Source of the DNA: an uncultured Flaviramulus sp.
Lineage (GTDB): Bacteria > Bacteroidota > Bacteroidia > Flavobacteriales > Flavobacteriaceae
NCBI GenBank assembly: GCA_947501105.1
Contig: CANMUP010000008.1
Coordinates: forward strand, 1-64,000
Length of the DNA: 64,000 nt
Direction: 5' to 3'
Within the stretch, counting starts at the first letter, position 1. Each line of letters opens with the position of its first letter. A program made the translations under genes and the position numbers. The notes under the pieces were generated by a model. That model ran no database searches. It saw only the letters and a list, made by a program, of their open reading frames with translations, and was not told where the DNA came from. Positions 37,851-46,639 of this stretch are shown here, one piece after another.

Positions 37851-38972
37851 ATGAACGATTTAAACTTTAATATTTACAACATCATCATAATCGCAGGTGT
37901 AATACATGGCTTTATTTTTAGCCTAATTATACTTATAAATAAAAACCTAAAATCTTTCACCAATAACTTTCTAGCATTTACAATTCTATCTTTATCATTA
38001 AGCAATTTACAATATTGGCTAATTGACACTAATATGATACCTAGATATCTTTACGAAAATAATACTGTATTATATTTTCCTTTTGAATTTTTAATGCTTC
38101 CCTTTTTTTATTTTTTTGTAAAAAGCTTTATTCAACAAAAAGTTTTAAAAAAACATATACTATACATTTTTACTCCTTTTTCGTTTAGTATTATTTATTT
38201 AATGATAAGGAATTCATTAAGCAATGAAATTCTCATTGTAAAATTTTTAAACATAGTTGTTGAATATATTTCAATAATTTTTTCGGTGGTTCTAATAATT
38301 TTAATTTTTTTCATTTTAAAGAAGTATGAAAAGAAAAACCAAACATACAAATCAAATCAAGTTTTAATAAAAACCAAATGGTTAAAATATAGTTTAATCT
38401 TAGGCATCATCTTATGCTTTTTATGGGTTTTATCATTTAACTTATTCGAAAACTATCTTAACAAAGGTTACTATAAATACTATCCTTTATGGATTGGTAT
38501 CTCCATTTTAATTTACTGGATTGGTTATTCAGCTATTTTACAAAGGCATTTATATAATGAGAGAGTAGAAATAAGAGGCATGATTTTTAATAAACAAGTC
38601 ACTAACAAGCAACAAAAAAACAATAAAGTTTCTTTATCTTTCTCAAAAATTAATTCTTCAATTTTAAAAAATAAGTCCTACTTAAATCCAAATTTATCTA
38701 TAAAAACCTTGTCTCAAGAATTTGATTTAAGTGAAGGCTATCTATCACAACTAATAAATAAAAATACTGACTCAAACTTTAATGACTATATCAATTCATT
38801 GAGGATTGAAGAATCAAAAGAGATGTTGGCTAATTCCGATTATAATAATTATACCATAGTTGCCATTGGTTTAGAATCAGGTTTTAATTCAAAGTCCAGT
38901 TTTTATACAGCGTTTAAAAAATTTACAGGAGAAACACCTATGGAGTATAAGAAAGATGTCCGAAATCCTTAA
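37851..38972 (+). CDS. Membrane-anchored AraC-family transcriptional regulator (373 aa)
   Basis: The N-terminal ~240 residues contain about seven hydrophobic helices (starting IYNIIIIAGVIHGFIFSLIILI), and the C-terminal ~100 residues form an AraC-type double HTH (SIKTLSQEFDLSEGYLSQLIN, then YTIVAIGLESGFNSKSSFYTAFKKFTGETPMEY, in pieces). Such 7TM-AraC proteins are frequent in Bacteroidota and are thought to couple a membrane-sensed signal to transcription. It stands between the purA terminator and an unknown lipoprotein gene (76 bases downstream, same strand), which is the most obvious target candidate; this is inference from position. Confidence 0.85.
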   Translation: MNDLNFNIYNIIIIAGVIHGFIFSLIILINKNLKSFTNNFLAFTILSLSLSNLQYWLIDTNMIPRYLYENNTVLYFPFEFLMLPFFYFFVKSFIQQKVLKKHILYIFTPFSFSIIYLMIRNSLSNEILIVKFLNIVVEYISIIFSVVLIILIFFILKKYEKKNQTYKSNQVLIKTKWLKYSLILGIILCFLWVLSFNLFENYLNKGYYKYYPLWIGISILIYWIGYSAILQRHLYNERVEIRGMIFNKQVTNKQQKNNKVSLSFSKINSSILKNKSYLNPNLSIKTLSQEFDLSEGYLSQLINKNTDSNFNDYINSLRIEESKEMLANSDYNNYTIVAIGLESGFNSKSSFYTAFKKFTGETPMEYKKDVRNP

Positions 38973-39048
38973 CTTTATATAGAAACTGGACTTTATATGA
39001 AAATACAAATACTAATATTGTTTCATCTATTAACAAAAATAAAATAAC

Positions 39049-40212
39049 ATGAAGCAAACATTTTTAAAAACGATCCTTTTACTATTCATTACCATAGTGT
39101 TTACAAACTGTGCTAAAGAAGAAATAACTATAGAACAGCAAAGCAGTATTGAAACCGTAAGCATTACTGAAGCTCAAAACTTATTTAACATTGATGAATT
39201 TTCAAAAAATTCGAAATCGAAAAATGAGACGTACGCGATTGCAAATCTAGACTTTATTTCTCATGAAGAAATCGATAATAGTAACGAATCTCTAACCATC
39301 ATTCCTGCATACACCACATACAGTAATCTATATAGCCGTATTTTATTATTAAAAATAGAGGGTACTATAGAATCTGTAATTTTTAGTATGGTTAGAGATG
39401 AAGGTTCAAATAGCGAACAGTTTTCAGGAAAACTTTATATCACAGATTTAGATGGCAACTATATTAATGCATTTAGAGTTGTTGACGATATATTGGTATC
39501 AAGGTTTTTAAAGCCAACTGATGAGTCAAAACCCTCAAAAAGTATATTTTCAAAAGGAGATGAAGAAGAATGTTGGGGCATTGCATGTGGTATGGAAGGC
39601 GAAGAGGTTGTTATAACGGCAAGCAACCCTGGTACTATTCATTATATTCCGTTAGAAATTTTATATTTAAATGGAGGCGGTGGTAATATCAATAATACTT
39701 GGAGTCCAATATCTGGTGGTGGAAGCACTGGTAGTACAGGTTGTTCTGAAGGTTATGTTAAAGATAGTAGTGGGAATTGTGTATCTATTTATACTGAAGA
39801 TGATCAAAATAAAAATCAATTATGTGGAACTTATAGTTTCAAAACCATTGGAAGCGCTTCAGTAGCAAATATTTCTGGATTAGGGTTTTCAGCTCAACAT
39901 CCGACTGAAGGAAAACTTGCAGTTCAACTGTCAACATTATGTGTTACTATACCAAATTATAATTTACCCTTATCACAATCATCAGTAAAATTTAATGTAG
40001 CATGGGGACTTACTATGAACGAAGTATTAGTTTATTTAAATAATACTCAAGGAATATTTAACCCTACTCCTACTGCACTTAGAACATTAATATTGGGGCT
40101 CTTAACCACAAATTTGAATTTATTAGCAGGAATAAACACAGGAGTTTCTGCTATTGCAATTCCTTATGGATGTCCAGGTGTTTCAATTTCACCAGCAATA
40201 TATTGTCCTTAA
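39049..40212 (+). CDS. Lipoprotein of unknown function (387 aa)
   Basis: The N-terminus is a lipoprotein signal (hydrophobic core, lipobox FTNC with C21). Residues about 45-175 are beta-rich and resemble no family I can name. An acidic segment with two Cys (ECWGIACGMEGEE, about 174-186) is followed by a Gly-Gly-Gly/Ser-Thr linker (about 205-228), a short Cys-containing stretch (GCSEGYVKDSSGNCV), and a C-terminal domain (about 257-387) with conserved-looking cysteines and a hydrophobic part (RTLILGLLTTNLNLLAGINTGVSAIA). The layout of anchored N-terminal part, flexible linker and distinct C-terminal domain followed 17 bases later by a small cytosolic-protein gene recalls effector/partner pairs, but no toxin motif is seen. 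Function unknown. Confidence 0.6.
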   Translation: MKQTFLKTILLLFITIVFTNCAKEEITIEQQSSIETVSITEAQNLFNIDEFSKNSKSKNETYAIANLDFISHEEIDNSNESLTIIPAYTTYSNLYSRILLLKIEGTIESVIFSMVRDEGSNSEQFSGKLYITDLDGNYINAFRVVDDILVSRFLKPTDESKPSKSIFSKGDEEECWGIACGMEGEEVVITASNPGTIHYIPLEILYLNGGGGNINNTWSPISGGGSTGSTGCSEGYVKDSSGNCVSIYTEDDQNKNQLCGTYSFKTIGSASVANISGLGFSAQHPTEGKLAVQLSTLCVTIPNYNLPLSQSSVKFNVAWGLTMNEVLVYLNNTQGIFNPTPTALRTLILGLLTTNLNLLAGINTGVSAIAIPYGCPGVSISPAIYCP

Positions 40213-40229
40213 AACATAAAGTTATAAAA

Positions 40230-40922
40230 ATGAAATATAAAATTATTACTAATAATGAATTTCTGGAAAGTTTTCCAGAAATTCATTATTTTATAAATAA
40301 ACATTATCCTATTGGGCTAAAAAAAGATAGCGAGAAGTATAATACATACTCTGGAATTAAAAAGTTAAATAAAAAAATCTATGATAATATTGTTAATTCA
40401 AATATACATGATGAGAAATGGATAAATGGCTTTATAGATAAGCTAAAATCGAAGTTGGATATGGACAATATATTTTCAACAACAGCTGGTTTAGTACCTA
40501 ATCTTTCAGGCGTTATTAAAATAAAAGAAACTTTAAATAATGTAACTGAATTACATTTTCATAAAAGCTTAATTAATAATTATTTTACAATTGAAATTTT
40601 AGAAATAGATAAATTTAAAGAAATTACACATCCAATACTTGGAAAAAAAATGACAATAGGAATTTCTAGTATAACTACTTCTCCTTTTGGGGAATATGAA
40701 GATCTTTTTCTTAAAGTTTATAATTCAATAAATGAACAGTTTAACGAGTCGAAATTTATACCATACATTTTTGATTTAATAAGAATAAAAGGACTTGAAG
40801 TCCCTTACAAGAATGATTTAGATGTAACTATTTCGGGTGCATTATTTCAAAAGTATTCTACTTACGATAACTCTGTCTCGCTTATTGGAGACATCAATTA
40901 CAAGATTGATCAATTAAAATAA
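40230..40922 (+). CDS. Unknown cytosolic protein, partner of the preceding lipoprotein (230 aa)
   Basis: I chose the ATG at 40230 (MKYKIITNNEFLESF) over the start at 40170, which would overlap the lipoprotein gene and adds residues without protein-like character. The product has no signal peptide or membrane helix and is rich in Lys, Ile and Asn. I do not recognise a family. It follows the lipoprotein gene by 17 bases on the same strand, so the two are almost certainly co-transcribed and may act together. Confidence 0.6.
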   Translation: MKYKIITNNEFLESFPEIHYFINKHYPIGLKKDSEKYNTYSGIKKLNKKIYDNIVNSNIHDEKWINGFIDKLKSKLDMDNIFSTTAGLVPNLSGVIKIKETLNNVTELHFHKSLINNYFTIEILEIDKFKEITHPILGKKMTIGISSITTSPFGEYEDLFLKVYNSINEQFNESKFIPYIFDLIRIKGLEVPYKNDLDVTISGALFQKYSTYDNSVSLIGDINYKIDQLK

Positions 40923-41008
40923 TTCATTTCTCCCTCAAATATTATATTTAATAGTATCATTTATGCCAATGCATAAATAATACTATCGCAAAAAAAGCAA
41001 ATACAATA

Positions 41009-41956
41009 ATGAAAAAAAATATAATAATTACTTTACTTATCCTTTTTGGCTTTAATAATAACGTATTTACCCAAGACATGCCTGTTATAGAGACTCTAGA
41101 GCTTACAAACAAAACCAGAATTGAAGCCGATTTACTAAAAATAACCCAAACTCCAAAAAGTAGAAATTACCAAAATATAAAATCCCTCAATATTGTAGCA
41201 AACTATATTAAATCTGAATTTACCAAAGTTTGTGATTCCGCAATCTTTCAACCATACAAAGCGAATGGAGCTATTTATAAAAATGTTATTGGCTCTATTG
41301 GCGTAAAACATAAAAAGCGTATTATTATTGGGGCACATTATGATGTATGTGGTAATCAACAAGGAGCAGATGATAATGCTAGTGGCGTTGTAGGCTTACT
41401 TGAGCTAGCGCGCTTACTTTCAAAAGAACAATTAAAATACAGAATAGATTTTGTAGCCTACACTTTAGAAGAGCCTCCGTTTTTTAGAACCAAGCAAATG
41501 GGAAGCTATATCCATGCCAATTATTTACATACAAACAACATCCCTATAAAAGGCATGGTTTGTTTAGAAATGATTGGTTATTACAATGACAAAGAAGGGT
41601 CTCAAAATTACCCTATACAGGAAATGGCTATAGAATATGGTACTGTTGCCGATTTTATTACTGTAGTACAAAGTGAAAAAAGTGGTGCGTTTGGGAAGCA
41701 AATTGAACTACTAATGAAACAACAGCATGTAATTAAAACTAACTCTTTTAAAGGCTCTAGTTTGGTTGCAGGTGTAGATTACTCTGACCATTTAAACTAT
41801 TGGAATTTTAACTCCCCTGCAGTAATGATTACAAATACCGCTTTTTACAGAAATAAAAATTATCATACTAAAAACGATACTATTGAAACTCTAGATATTG
41901 ATAAAATGAGAGCCGTTATAGAGCAATTATATATAACTATTAAAGATTTAAAATAA
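41009..41956 (+). CDS. Secreted M28-family zinc peptidase (315 aa)
   Basis: The N-terminus has a signal peptide (to about residue 21, VFTQ). The M28 zinc-aminopeptidase core is visible: H110 in IIIGAHYDV, the bridging Asp in GADDNASG (121), the catalytic/ligand pair E154-E155 in YTLEEPPFF, a likely ligand in CLEMIGYY (about 187) and H286 in KNYHTKND. The enzyme is expected to release N-terminal amino acids from peptides in the periplasm or outside the cell; substrate preference is unknown. It lies alone between the unknown pair and the OstA-like gene. Confidence 0.85.
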   Translation: MKKNIIITLLILFGFNNNVFTQDMPVIETLELTNKTRIEADLLKITQTPKSRNYQNIKSLNIVANYIKSEFTKVCDSAIFQPYKANGAIYKNVIGSIGVKHKKRIIIGAHYDVCGNQQGADDNASGVVGLLELARLLSKEQLKYRIDFVAYTLEEPPFFRTKQMGSYIHANYLHTNNIPIKGMVCLEMIGYYNDKEGSQNYPIQEMAIEYGTVADFITVVQSEKSGAFGKQIELLMKQQHVIKTNSFKGSSLVAGVDYSDHLNYWNFNSPAVMITNTAFYRNKNYHTKNDTIETLDIDKMRAVIEQLYITIKDLK

Positions 41957-42013
41957 TCATACTTTAAAATCATAAAAAAAACATAACAGATAATTAAACA
42001 TTATTATTATCGT

Positions 42014-42021
42014 TATTTTTG
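42014..42021 (+). promoter_or_regulatory. Candidate -7 box of the OstA-like operon (TATTTTTG)
   Basis: TATTTTTG matches TAnnTTTG and lies 19 bases before the TTG start codon at 42041. No -33 TTG is visible at the usual distance. Confidence 0.3.
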
Positions 42022-42040
42022 CTACAAACAAATTTTTACT

Positions 42041-43855
42041 TTGAGACTATCATATCTTTTTTATATCCTACTTTTTATTGTTTTAGGGCAATCCCAATTT
42101 TGTCAAGCTCAAAAAAAAATCAATATAGAATATGCAGGATTTTTAACTTTTGATGAAGAAAAATATCCTGGAGCAAAAATTCTTACTCGTAATGACCAAC
42201 AACAAGTACATATTATACATGAAAGTATAAATATGTGGTGTGACCAAGCGATACATTATAAAAATGAAGATTTTATTGAAGCCTATGGGAATGTAATTGT
42301 AAAGCAAGGTGATACAATTACAATGACATCTCAATACACTGAATATAGCGGAAAAACTCAATTAGCATTTGCCAGCGGTGATGTGATTTTAGAGAATCCT
42401 GATTCAAAAATTTCATCTGATACATTATACTTTGATCGTGTGAAACAACAAGCATTTTATAGAAATGGCGGTAATGTAGAAATAGATTCTTCAGGAACTA
42501 TTACCAGTAAAATTGGACGCTATTACATGGATGCAAAAAAATATAAGTTTGAAGAAGATGTAGTTTTAACTAATGATAGTACCGTAGTAAATTCCAATTA
42601 TTTTGACTTTTATGATGAAACTGGTCACGCCTATTTATTTGGCCCTTCTACTATAACCACTCCCGAAAGTAACACCTATTGCGAAAAAGGTTTTTACGAT
42701 ACCGAAACTAAAATAGGTTATGCAGTAAAAAAAGCAAAAATAGATTATGAAAGCAGAACTATAGAAGGTGATAGCTTATACTTTGATAACAATACCAGTT
42801 TTGCATCGGCCACCAACAATATAACCGTAACCGATACCATAAATAAAAGTATTATAAAAGGTCATTATGCTGAAGTATTTAAGGAAAAAGATTCAATGTT
42901 TATAACAAAGCGTGCTTTAGCTATTACTATACAACAAAAAGATTCCATTTATATACACGCTGATACACTTATGGTTACAGGCAAACCTAAAAAAAGAATT
43001 ACCAGAGCCTTTAGAAATGCACGCCTTTTTAAATCGGATATGAGTGCCAAAGCAGATTCTATACATTCAAATCAAGAAATTGGTTTAACAAAGCTTATAA
43101 ATATTTCGCGTTTTGATAATGATGATGCCTTTTCTGTAAAACGAAAGCCTATCCTTTGGAATATTAAAAACCAAATGACTGGTGATACAATTCATTTAAA
43201 ATCTAATCCTGAAACCGAAAAATTAGATTCGCTTATTGTATTCGATAATGCTTTTATTATAAGTAAAGACACTTTAGATGCAGGTTACAATCAAATAAAT
43301 GGTAAAAAATTAGTAGGCTTATTTGATGATAATAATGAATTATATCAAGTAGATATTTTAAAAAACGCACAATCTATTTACTATTTTAGAAATGAAGAAA
43401 ATGAATTGATATCTATTGATAAATCAAAATCTGGAAGTATTAAAATTTTAATTGTAGATAGAGAAATTGAAGAAGTTAGAAAAATCAACCAAGTTGATGG
43501 TGATGGTTATCCAGAATCTAAATACCCAAAAAATGAAAAGCTATTAAAAGGCTTTGATTGGAGAGAAGATGAACGGCCTAAGAGTGTTGAAGATTTATTT
43601 AAAGACGATCCACCATTAGTTTTACCTGTTATAAAAGGGTTGGAAGATTATGTTCCTCAAGAAGATTTTGTAGATGAAGATGTACTGGAGCGTGTTAAAA
43701 AAGCAGAAAAAGATTCTAAAACAACTTCAAAAGGAAAATCTAAGGCTTCAAGGAATTTGCCAAAGTCAACTAAAAAGAAAGTTGTCCCGCGCAAGCTAAC
43801 AGAAGCAGATAAAAAGAAGTTAAACAATGCTAATGATGTCTCAAAAGAGCAATAA
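42041..43855 (+). CDS. OstA-like (LptA-type) periplasmic protein with TTG start (604 aa)
   Basis: The start is TTG at 42041: it gives an intact signal peptide (RLSYLFYILLFIVLGQ to FCQAQ) and no in-frame ATG exists before the mature protein. Residues about 30-330 are beta-strand repeats of the OstA/LptA jelly-roll type (DQAIHYKNEDFIEAYGNVIVKQGDTI, visible in pieces; ASGDVILENPDSKISSDTLYF; GHAYLFGPSTI). LptA-type proteins form the periplasmic bridge that carries lipopolysaccharide to the outer membrane. The protein is far longer than LptA, with a long C-terminal part ending in a Lys-rich tail (about 560-604). Its stop is three bases before the aminotransferase start codon. Confidence 0.8.
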   Translation: MRLSYLFYILLFIVLGQSQFCQAQKKINIEYAGFLTFDEEKYPGAKILTRNDQQQVHIIHESINMWCDQAIHYKNEDFIEAYGNVIVKQGDTITMTSQYTEYSGKTQLAFASGDVILENPDSKISSDTLYFDRVKQQAFYRNGGNVEIDSSGTITSKIGRYYMDAKKYKFEEDVVLTNDSTVVNSNYFDFYDETGHAYLFGPSTITTPESNTYCEKGFYDTETKIGYAVKKAKIDYESRTIEGDSLYFDNNTSFASATNNITVTDTINKSIIKGHYAEVFKEKDSMFITKRALAITIQQKDSIYIHADTLMVTGKPKKRITRAFRNARLFKSDMSAKADSIHSNQEIGLTKLINISRFDNDDAFSVKRKPILWNIKNQMTGDTIHLKSNPETEKLDSLIVFDNAFIISKDTLDAGYNQINGKKLVGLFDDNNELYQVDILKNAQSIYYFRNEENELISIDKSKSGSIKILIVDREIEEVRKINQVDGDGYPESKYPKNEKLLKGFDWREDERPKSVEDLFKDDPPLVLPVIKGLEDYVPQEDFVDEDVLERVKKAEKDSKTTSKGKSKASRNLPKSTKKKVVPRKLTEADKKKLNNANDVSKEQ

Positions 43856-43858
43856 TAA

Positions 43859-45046
43859 ATGACATCAGATTTCTTTAAATATCAAGCACAAACCTCACTA
43901 CACCCTTTAGCTATGGAGATTTCTCGTGCTAGCGGTTCATATATTTACGATGTTAATAACAAAGCCTATCTCGACTTTGTAGCTGGAGTTTCTGCATGTA
44001 CACTAGGGCATAATCATCCAAAAGTGATTAATGCCATAAAATCTCAATTAGATAAGTATATGCATGTTATGGTTTATGGAGAATATATTCAAAAACCAGC
44101 AGTAGAACTCACAAAACTATTAGCAGAACAGCTTCCTTCATCTTTAGAAAAAACATATTTAACAAATTCTGGAACTGAGGCTATTGAAGGCGCTTTAAAA
44201 TTAGCAAAACGAGCTACAGGCCGAACTGAAATTATAGCCGCTGATAAAGCTTATCATGGTAATACCATGGGTTCTATGAGCGTTATGGGTTACGAAGAAC
44301 GCAAACAAGCGTTCCGTCCATTGCTACCAAACATTCGGTTCATTGACTTTAACAAAGAAACAGACTTAAAGCACATTACAACAAAAACCGCTTGTGTAGT
44401 TTTAGAAACTATTCAAGGTGGTGCTGGGTTTATCGAGCCTGAGAATGACTATTTAAAAAAAGTTAGAAACCGTTGTGATGAAGTTGGAGCTTTATTGATA
44501 TTAGATGAAATTCAATCAGGAATTGGCAGAACAGGTAAGCTTTTTGGTTTTCAGCATTTTAATTGCTCTCCAGATATTTTGGTTACAGGAAAAGGTTTAG
44601 GTGGTGGCATGCCAATTGGGGCATTTACAGCTTCTGATAAACTTATGGGTTTACTAAGTGACAATCCAAAACTAGGGCATATTACAACCTTTGGTGGGCA
44701 TCCAGTTATCGCTGCCTCGGCTTTAGTTACTTTACAAGAAGTAATCAAAAGTAATTTAATGTATCAAGCGTTAGAAAAAGAGCAACTCTTCCGTAACCTT
44801 TTAATGCACCCTTTAATTAAAGAAATACGTGGCAAAGGATTAATGCTTGCCATTATTACACCTTCAGATGAAATTACAAATTCGTTAATTCTTAAATGTC
44901 AAGACGCAGGTTTAATACTTTTTTGGCTCCTTTTTGAACCCAAAGCAGTAAGAATTACTCCTCCTCTTACCATCTCAAATGAGGAAATCACTAAAGGATG
45001 TGCCATTATTATTGATATTTTGAATACTATACAACAAGAAAATTAA
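43859..45046 (+). CDS. Class III PLP-dependent aminotransferase (395 aa)
   Basis: A fold-type I, class III aminotransferase of the acetylornithine/ornithine type. The pyridoxal-phosphate lysine is K245 in LVTGKGLGGGMPIGAF, the cofactor-ring Asp is D216 in LILDEIQSGIGRTG, and NSGTEAIEGALKLA (103-116) and AYHGNTMGSMSV are typical. Members act on omega-amino groups of ornithine, acetylornithine, 4-aminobutyrate or similar; no arginine-pathway gene adjoins it, so the substrate is open. It starts three bases after the OstA-like gene, so they form an operon, an arrangement I recall as conserved in flavobacteria. Confidence 0.88.
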   Translation: MTSDFFKYQAQTSLHPLAMEISRASGSYIYDVNNKAYLDFVAGVSACTLGHNHPKVINAIKSQLDKYMHVMVYGEYIQKPAVELTKLLAEQLPSSLEKTYLTNSGTEAIEGALKLAKRATGRTEIIAADKAYHGNTMGSMSVMGYEERKQAFRPLLPNIRFIDFNKETDLKHITTKTACVVLETIQGGAGFIEPENDYLKKVRNRCDEVGALLILDEIQSGIGRTGKLFGFQHFNCSPDILVTGKGLGGGMPIGAFTASDKLMGLLSDNPKLGHITTFGGHPVIAASALVTLQEVIKSNLMYQALEKEQLFRNLLMHPLIKEIRGKGLMLAIITPSDEITNSLILKCQDAGLILFWLLFEPKAVRITPPLTISNEEITKGCAIIIDILNTIQQEN

Positions 45047-45065
45047 TTTTCAATCTATTGAAAAT
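45046..45065. repeat. 20-bp perfect palindrome after the aminotransferase stop codon
   Basis: ATTTTCAAT and ATTGAAAAT flank CT. It begins at the last base of the stop codon. A second short inverted repeat, TTTGAGA / TCTCAAA (45128-45134 and 45141-45147), lies 60 bases later, before the TPR gene. Neither is followed by a T tract, so they are not standard terminators; they may be operators or mRNA-end hairpins. Confidence 0.35.
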
Positions 45066-45197
45066 CAAACAAAACCGCATTCAAAACCCCATTTATGGTA
45101 CAACTGTTGATTACTTTGTTAAAAACATTTGAGATATAAGTCTCAAAAATTAGAATAGAGCCTTAAATTTATTAACGAAGAAACTTACAATGTGCTT

Positions 45198-46586
45198 ATG
45201 GAGTTTAGTCATAACGACAACAACAATTTGCCTCTTACAAAGTTTGAATCGATGTTAAAAACTAATCATGTTTTATTCTTCGATTCAGAAGAATTTGAAA
45301 ACATCATTCACCACTATCTTAATCAAGGTAAAATTGCTTTAGCAAAAAAAGCGATTAAATTAGGTTTAGACCAGCACCCAACTTCAATTAATTTAAAACT
45401 ATTTAAAGTAGAAATTTATGTTTTTGAAGATAAATTACCTGATGCTGATACTTTGCTAAATGAGCTTTATTCTTTAAATCCTCTAAATGAAGAAATATAC
45501 ATTCAAAAGGCTAATGTTTTATCGAAAAAAGATGAACATTTAAAGGCTATTGAGGTTTTAAAAAAAGCGTTGAAACTTACAGATGATGTTATAGATTTGT
45601 ATTCTTTAATAGGAATGGAATATCTGTTTTTAGATAAATTTGAAGATGCTAAAACTTACTTTATGAAATGTTTAGAGCAAGATTTAGATGATTACTCTGC
45701 GCTTTATAATGTTATTTATTGTTTTGAATTTCTTAACCAAAATGAAGATGCAATATCCTATTTAAATGTGTTTTTAGATAAAAACCCATATTGTGAAGTT
45801 GCATGGCATCAATTAGGAAAGCAATATGTTATTTTAAAAAAATATAAAAAAGCTTTAGCCGCTTATGATTTTGCTATTATTTCTGACGATACTTTTGTTG
45901 GCGCGTATTTAGAACGCGGAAAAGTTCTTGAAAAGTTAAAACGCTACGAAGATGCTATTGAAAACTATAATATTTCTCTTCAATTAGATGAACCCACATC
46001 GTTTGCATTGTTACGAGTTGGTAATTGCTACGAGAAATTAAAAAATGATGACTTAGCGGTTCAATATTACTACAGAACTGTACATGAAGATCCTTTATTA
46101 GATAAAGGTTGGATTGCTATTACTAAGTTTTATAATAAAAAAAGAAATTACCAAAAGGCGTTATATTATATCAATAAAGCTATAAATATTGATACAGAGA
46201 ATGTAATGTATTGGAAATTGTATTCGCAAATTAATCAACGATTAAAACTATACGAAGAAGCAGAACGCGGATACAAAAAAACTTTAGAATTAGGAAATTA
46301 CGAACTAAACACATGGTTATCTCGAGGAGATTTATTAATTAAATTAGGAGAGCCACAAGCTGCAATATACAATTTTGAGCAAGCTATTGAATTTTACCCA
46401 GAAAATGCTGAAATAGAATTCCGATTAGCTGGTTTATATTTTTCTTTAAATGAAAAAGATAAAGGCACTTTTTATTTAAAAAACGGATTAAAACATAACG
46501 AAGAATACAACTTTATAATTGAAGAACTTTTTCCTGAAGTTTCTAATAAAATCTTTGTAAAAAACTTACTAAAAGCAAATCTATAA
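45198..46586 (+). CDS. Tetratricopeptide-repeat protein (462 aa)
   Basis: The ATG at 45198 (MEFSHNDNNN) is preferred over an in-frame GTG two codons upstream. From about residue 30 to 440 the sequence is made of roughly ten TPR units (for example VAWHQLGKQYVILKKYKKAL, AYLERGKVLEKLKRYEDAIE, TWLSRGDLLIKLGEPQAAI), a helical scaffold for protein-protein contacts. No signal peptide or membrane helix is visible. It lies between the aminotransferase and the DUF368 pair on the same strand; its partner is unknown. Confidence 0.85.
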   Translation: MEFSHNDNNNLPLTKFESMLKTNHVLFFDSEEFENIIHHYLNQGKIALAKKAIKLGLDQHPTSINLKLFKVEIYVFEDKLPDADTLLNELYSLNPLNEEIYIQKANVLSKKDEHLKAIEVLKKALKLTDDVIDLYSLIGMEYLFLDKFEDAKTYFMKCLEQDLDDYSALYNVIYCFEFLNQNEDAISYLNVFLDKNPYCEVAWHQLGKQYVILKKYKKALAAYDFAIISDDTFVGAYLERGKVLEKLKRYEDAIENYNISLQLDEPTSFALLRVGNCYEKLKNDDLAVQYYYRTVHEDPLLDKGWIAITKFYNKKRNYQKALYYINKAINIDTENVMYWKLYSQINQRLKLYEEAERGYKKTLELGNYELNTWLSRGDLLIKLGEPQAAIYNFEQAIEFYPENAEIEFRLAGLYFSLNEKDKGTFYLKNGLKHNEEYNFIIEELFPEVSNKIFVKNLLKANL

Positions 46587-46639
46587 GTAAACGTTTCACT
46601 AAAATGCATACCTTTGGTTTAAGCAAAAACTAACTAAGC

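Noticed and set aside
40170-40229. Longer start for the lipoprotein partner
   Set aside because: It overlaps the lipoprotein coding region out of frame; the ATG at 40230 is preceded by an A-rich leader and normal intergenic spacing.
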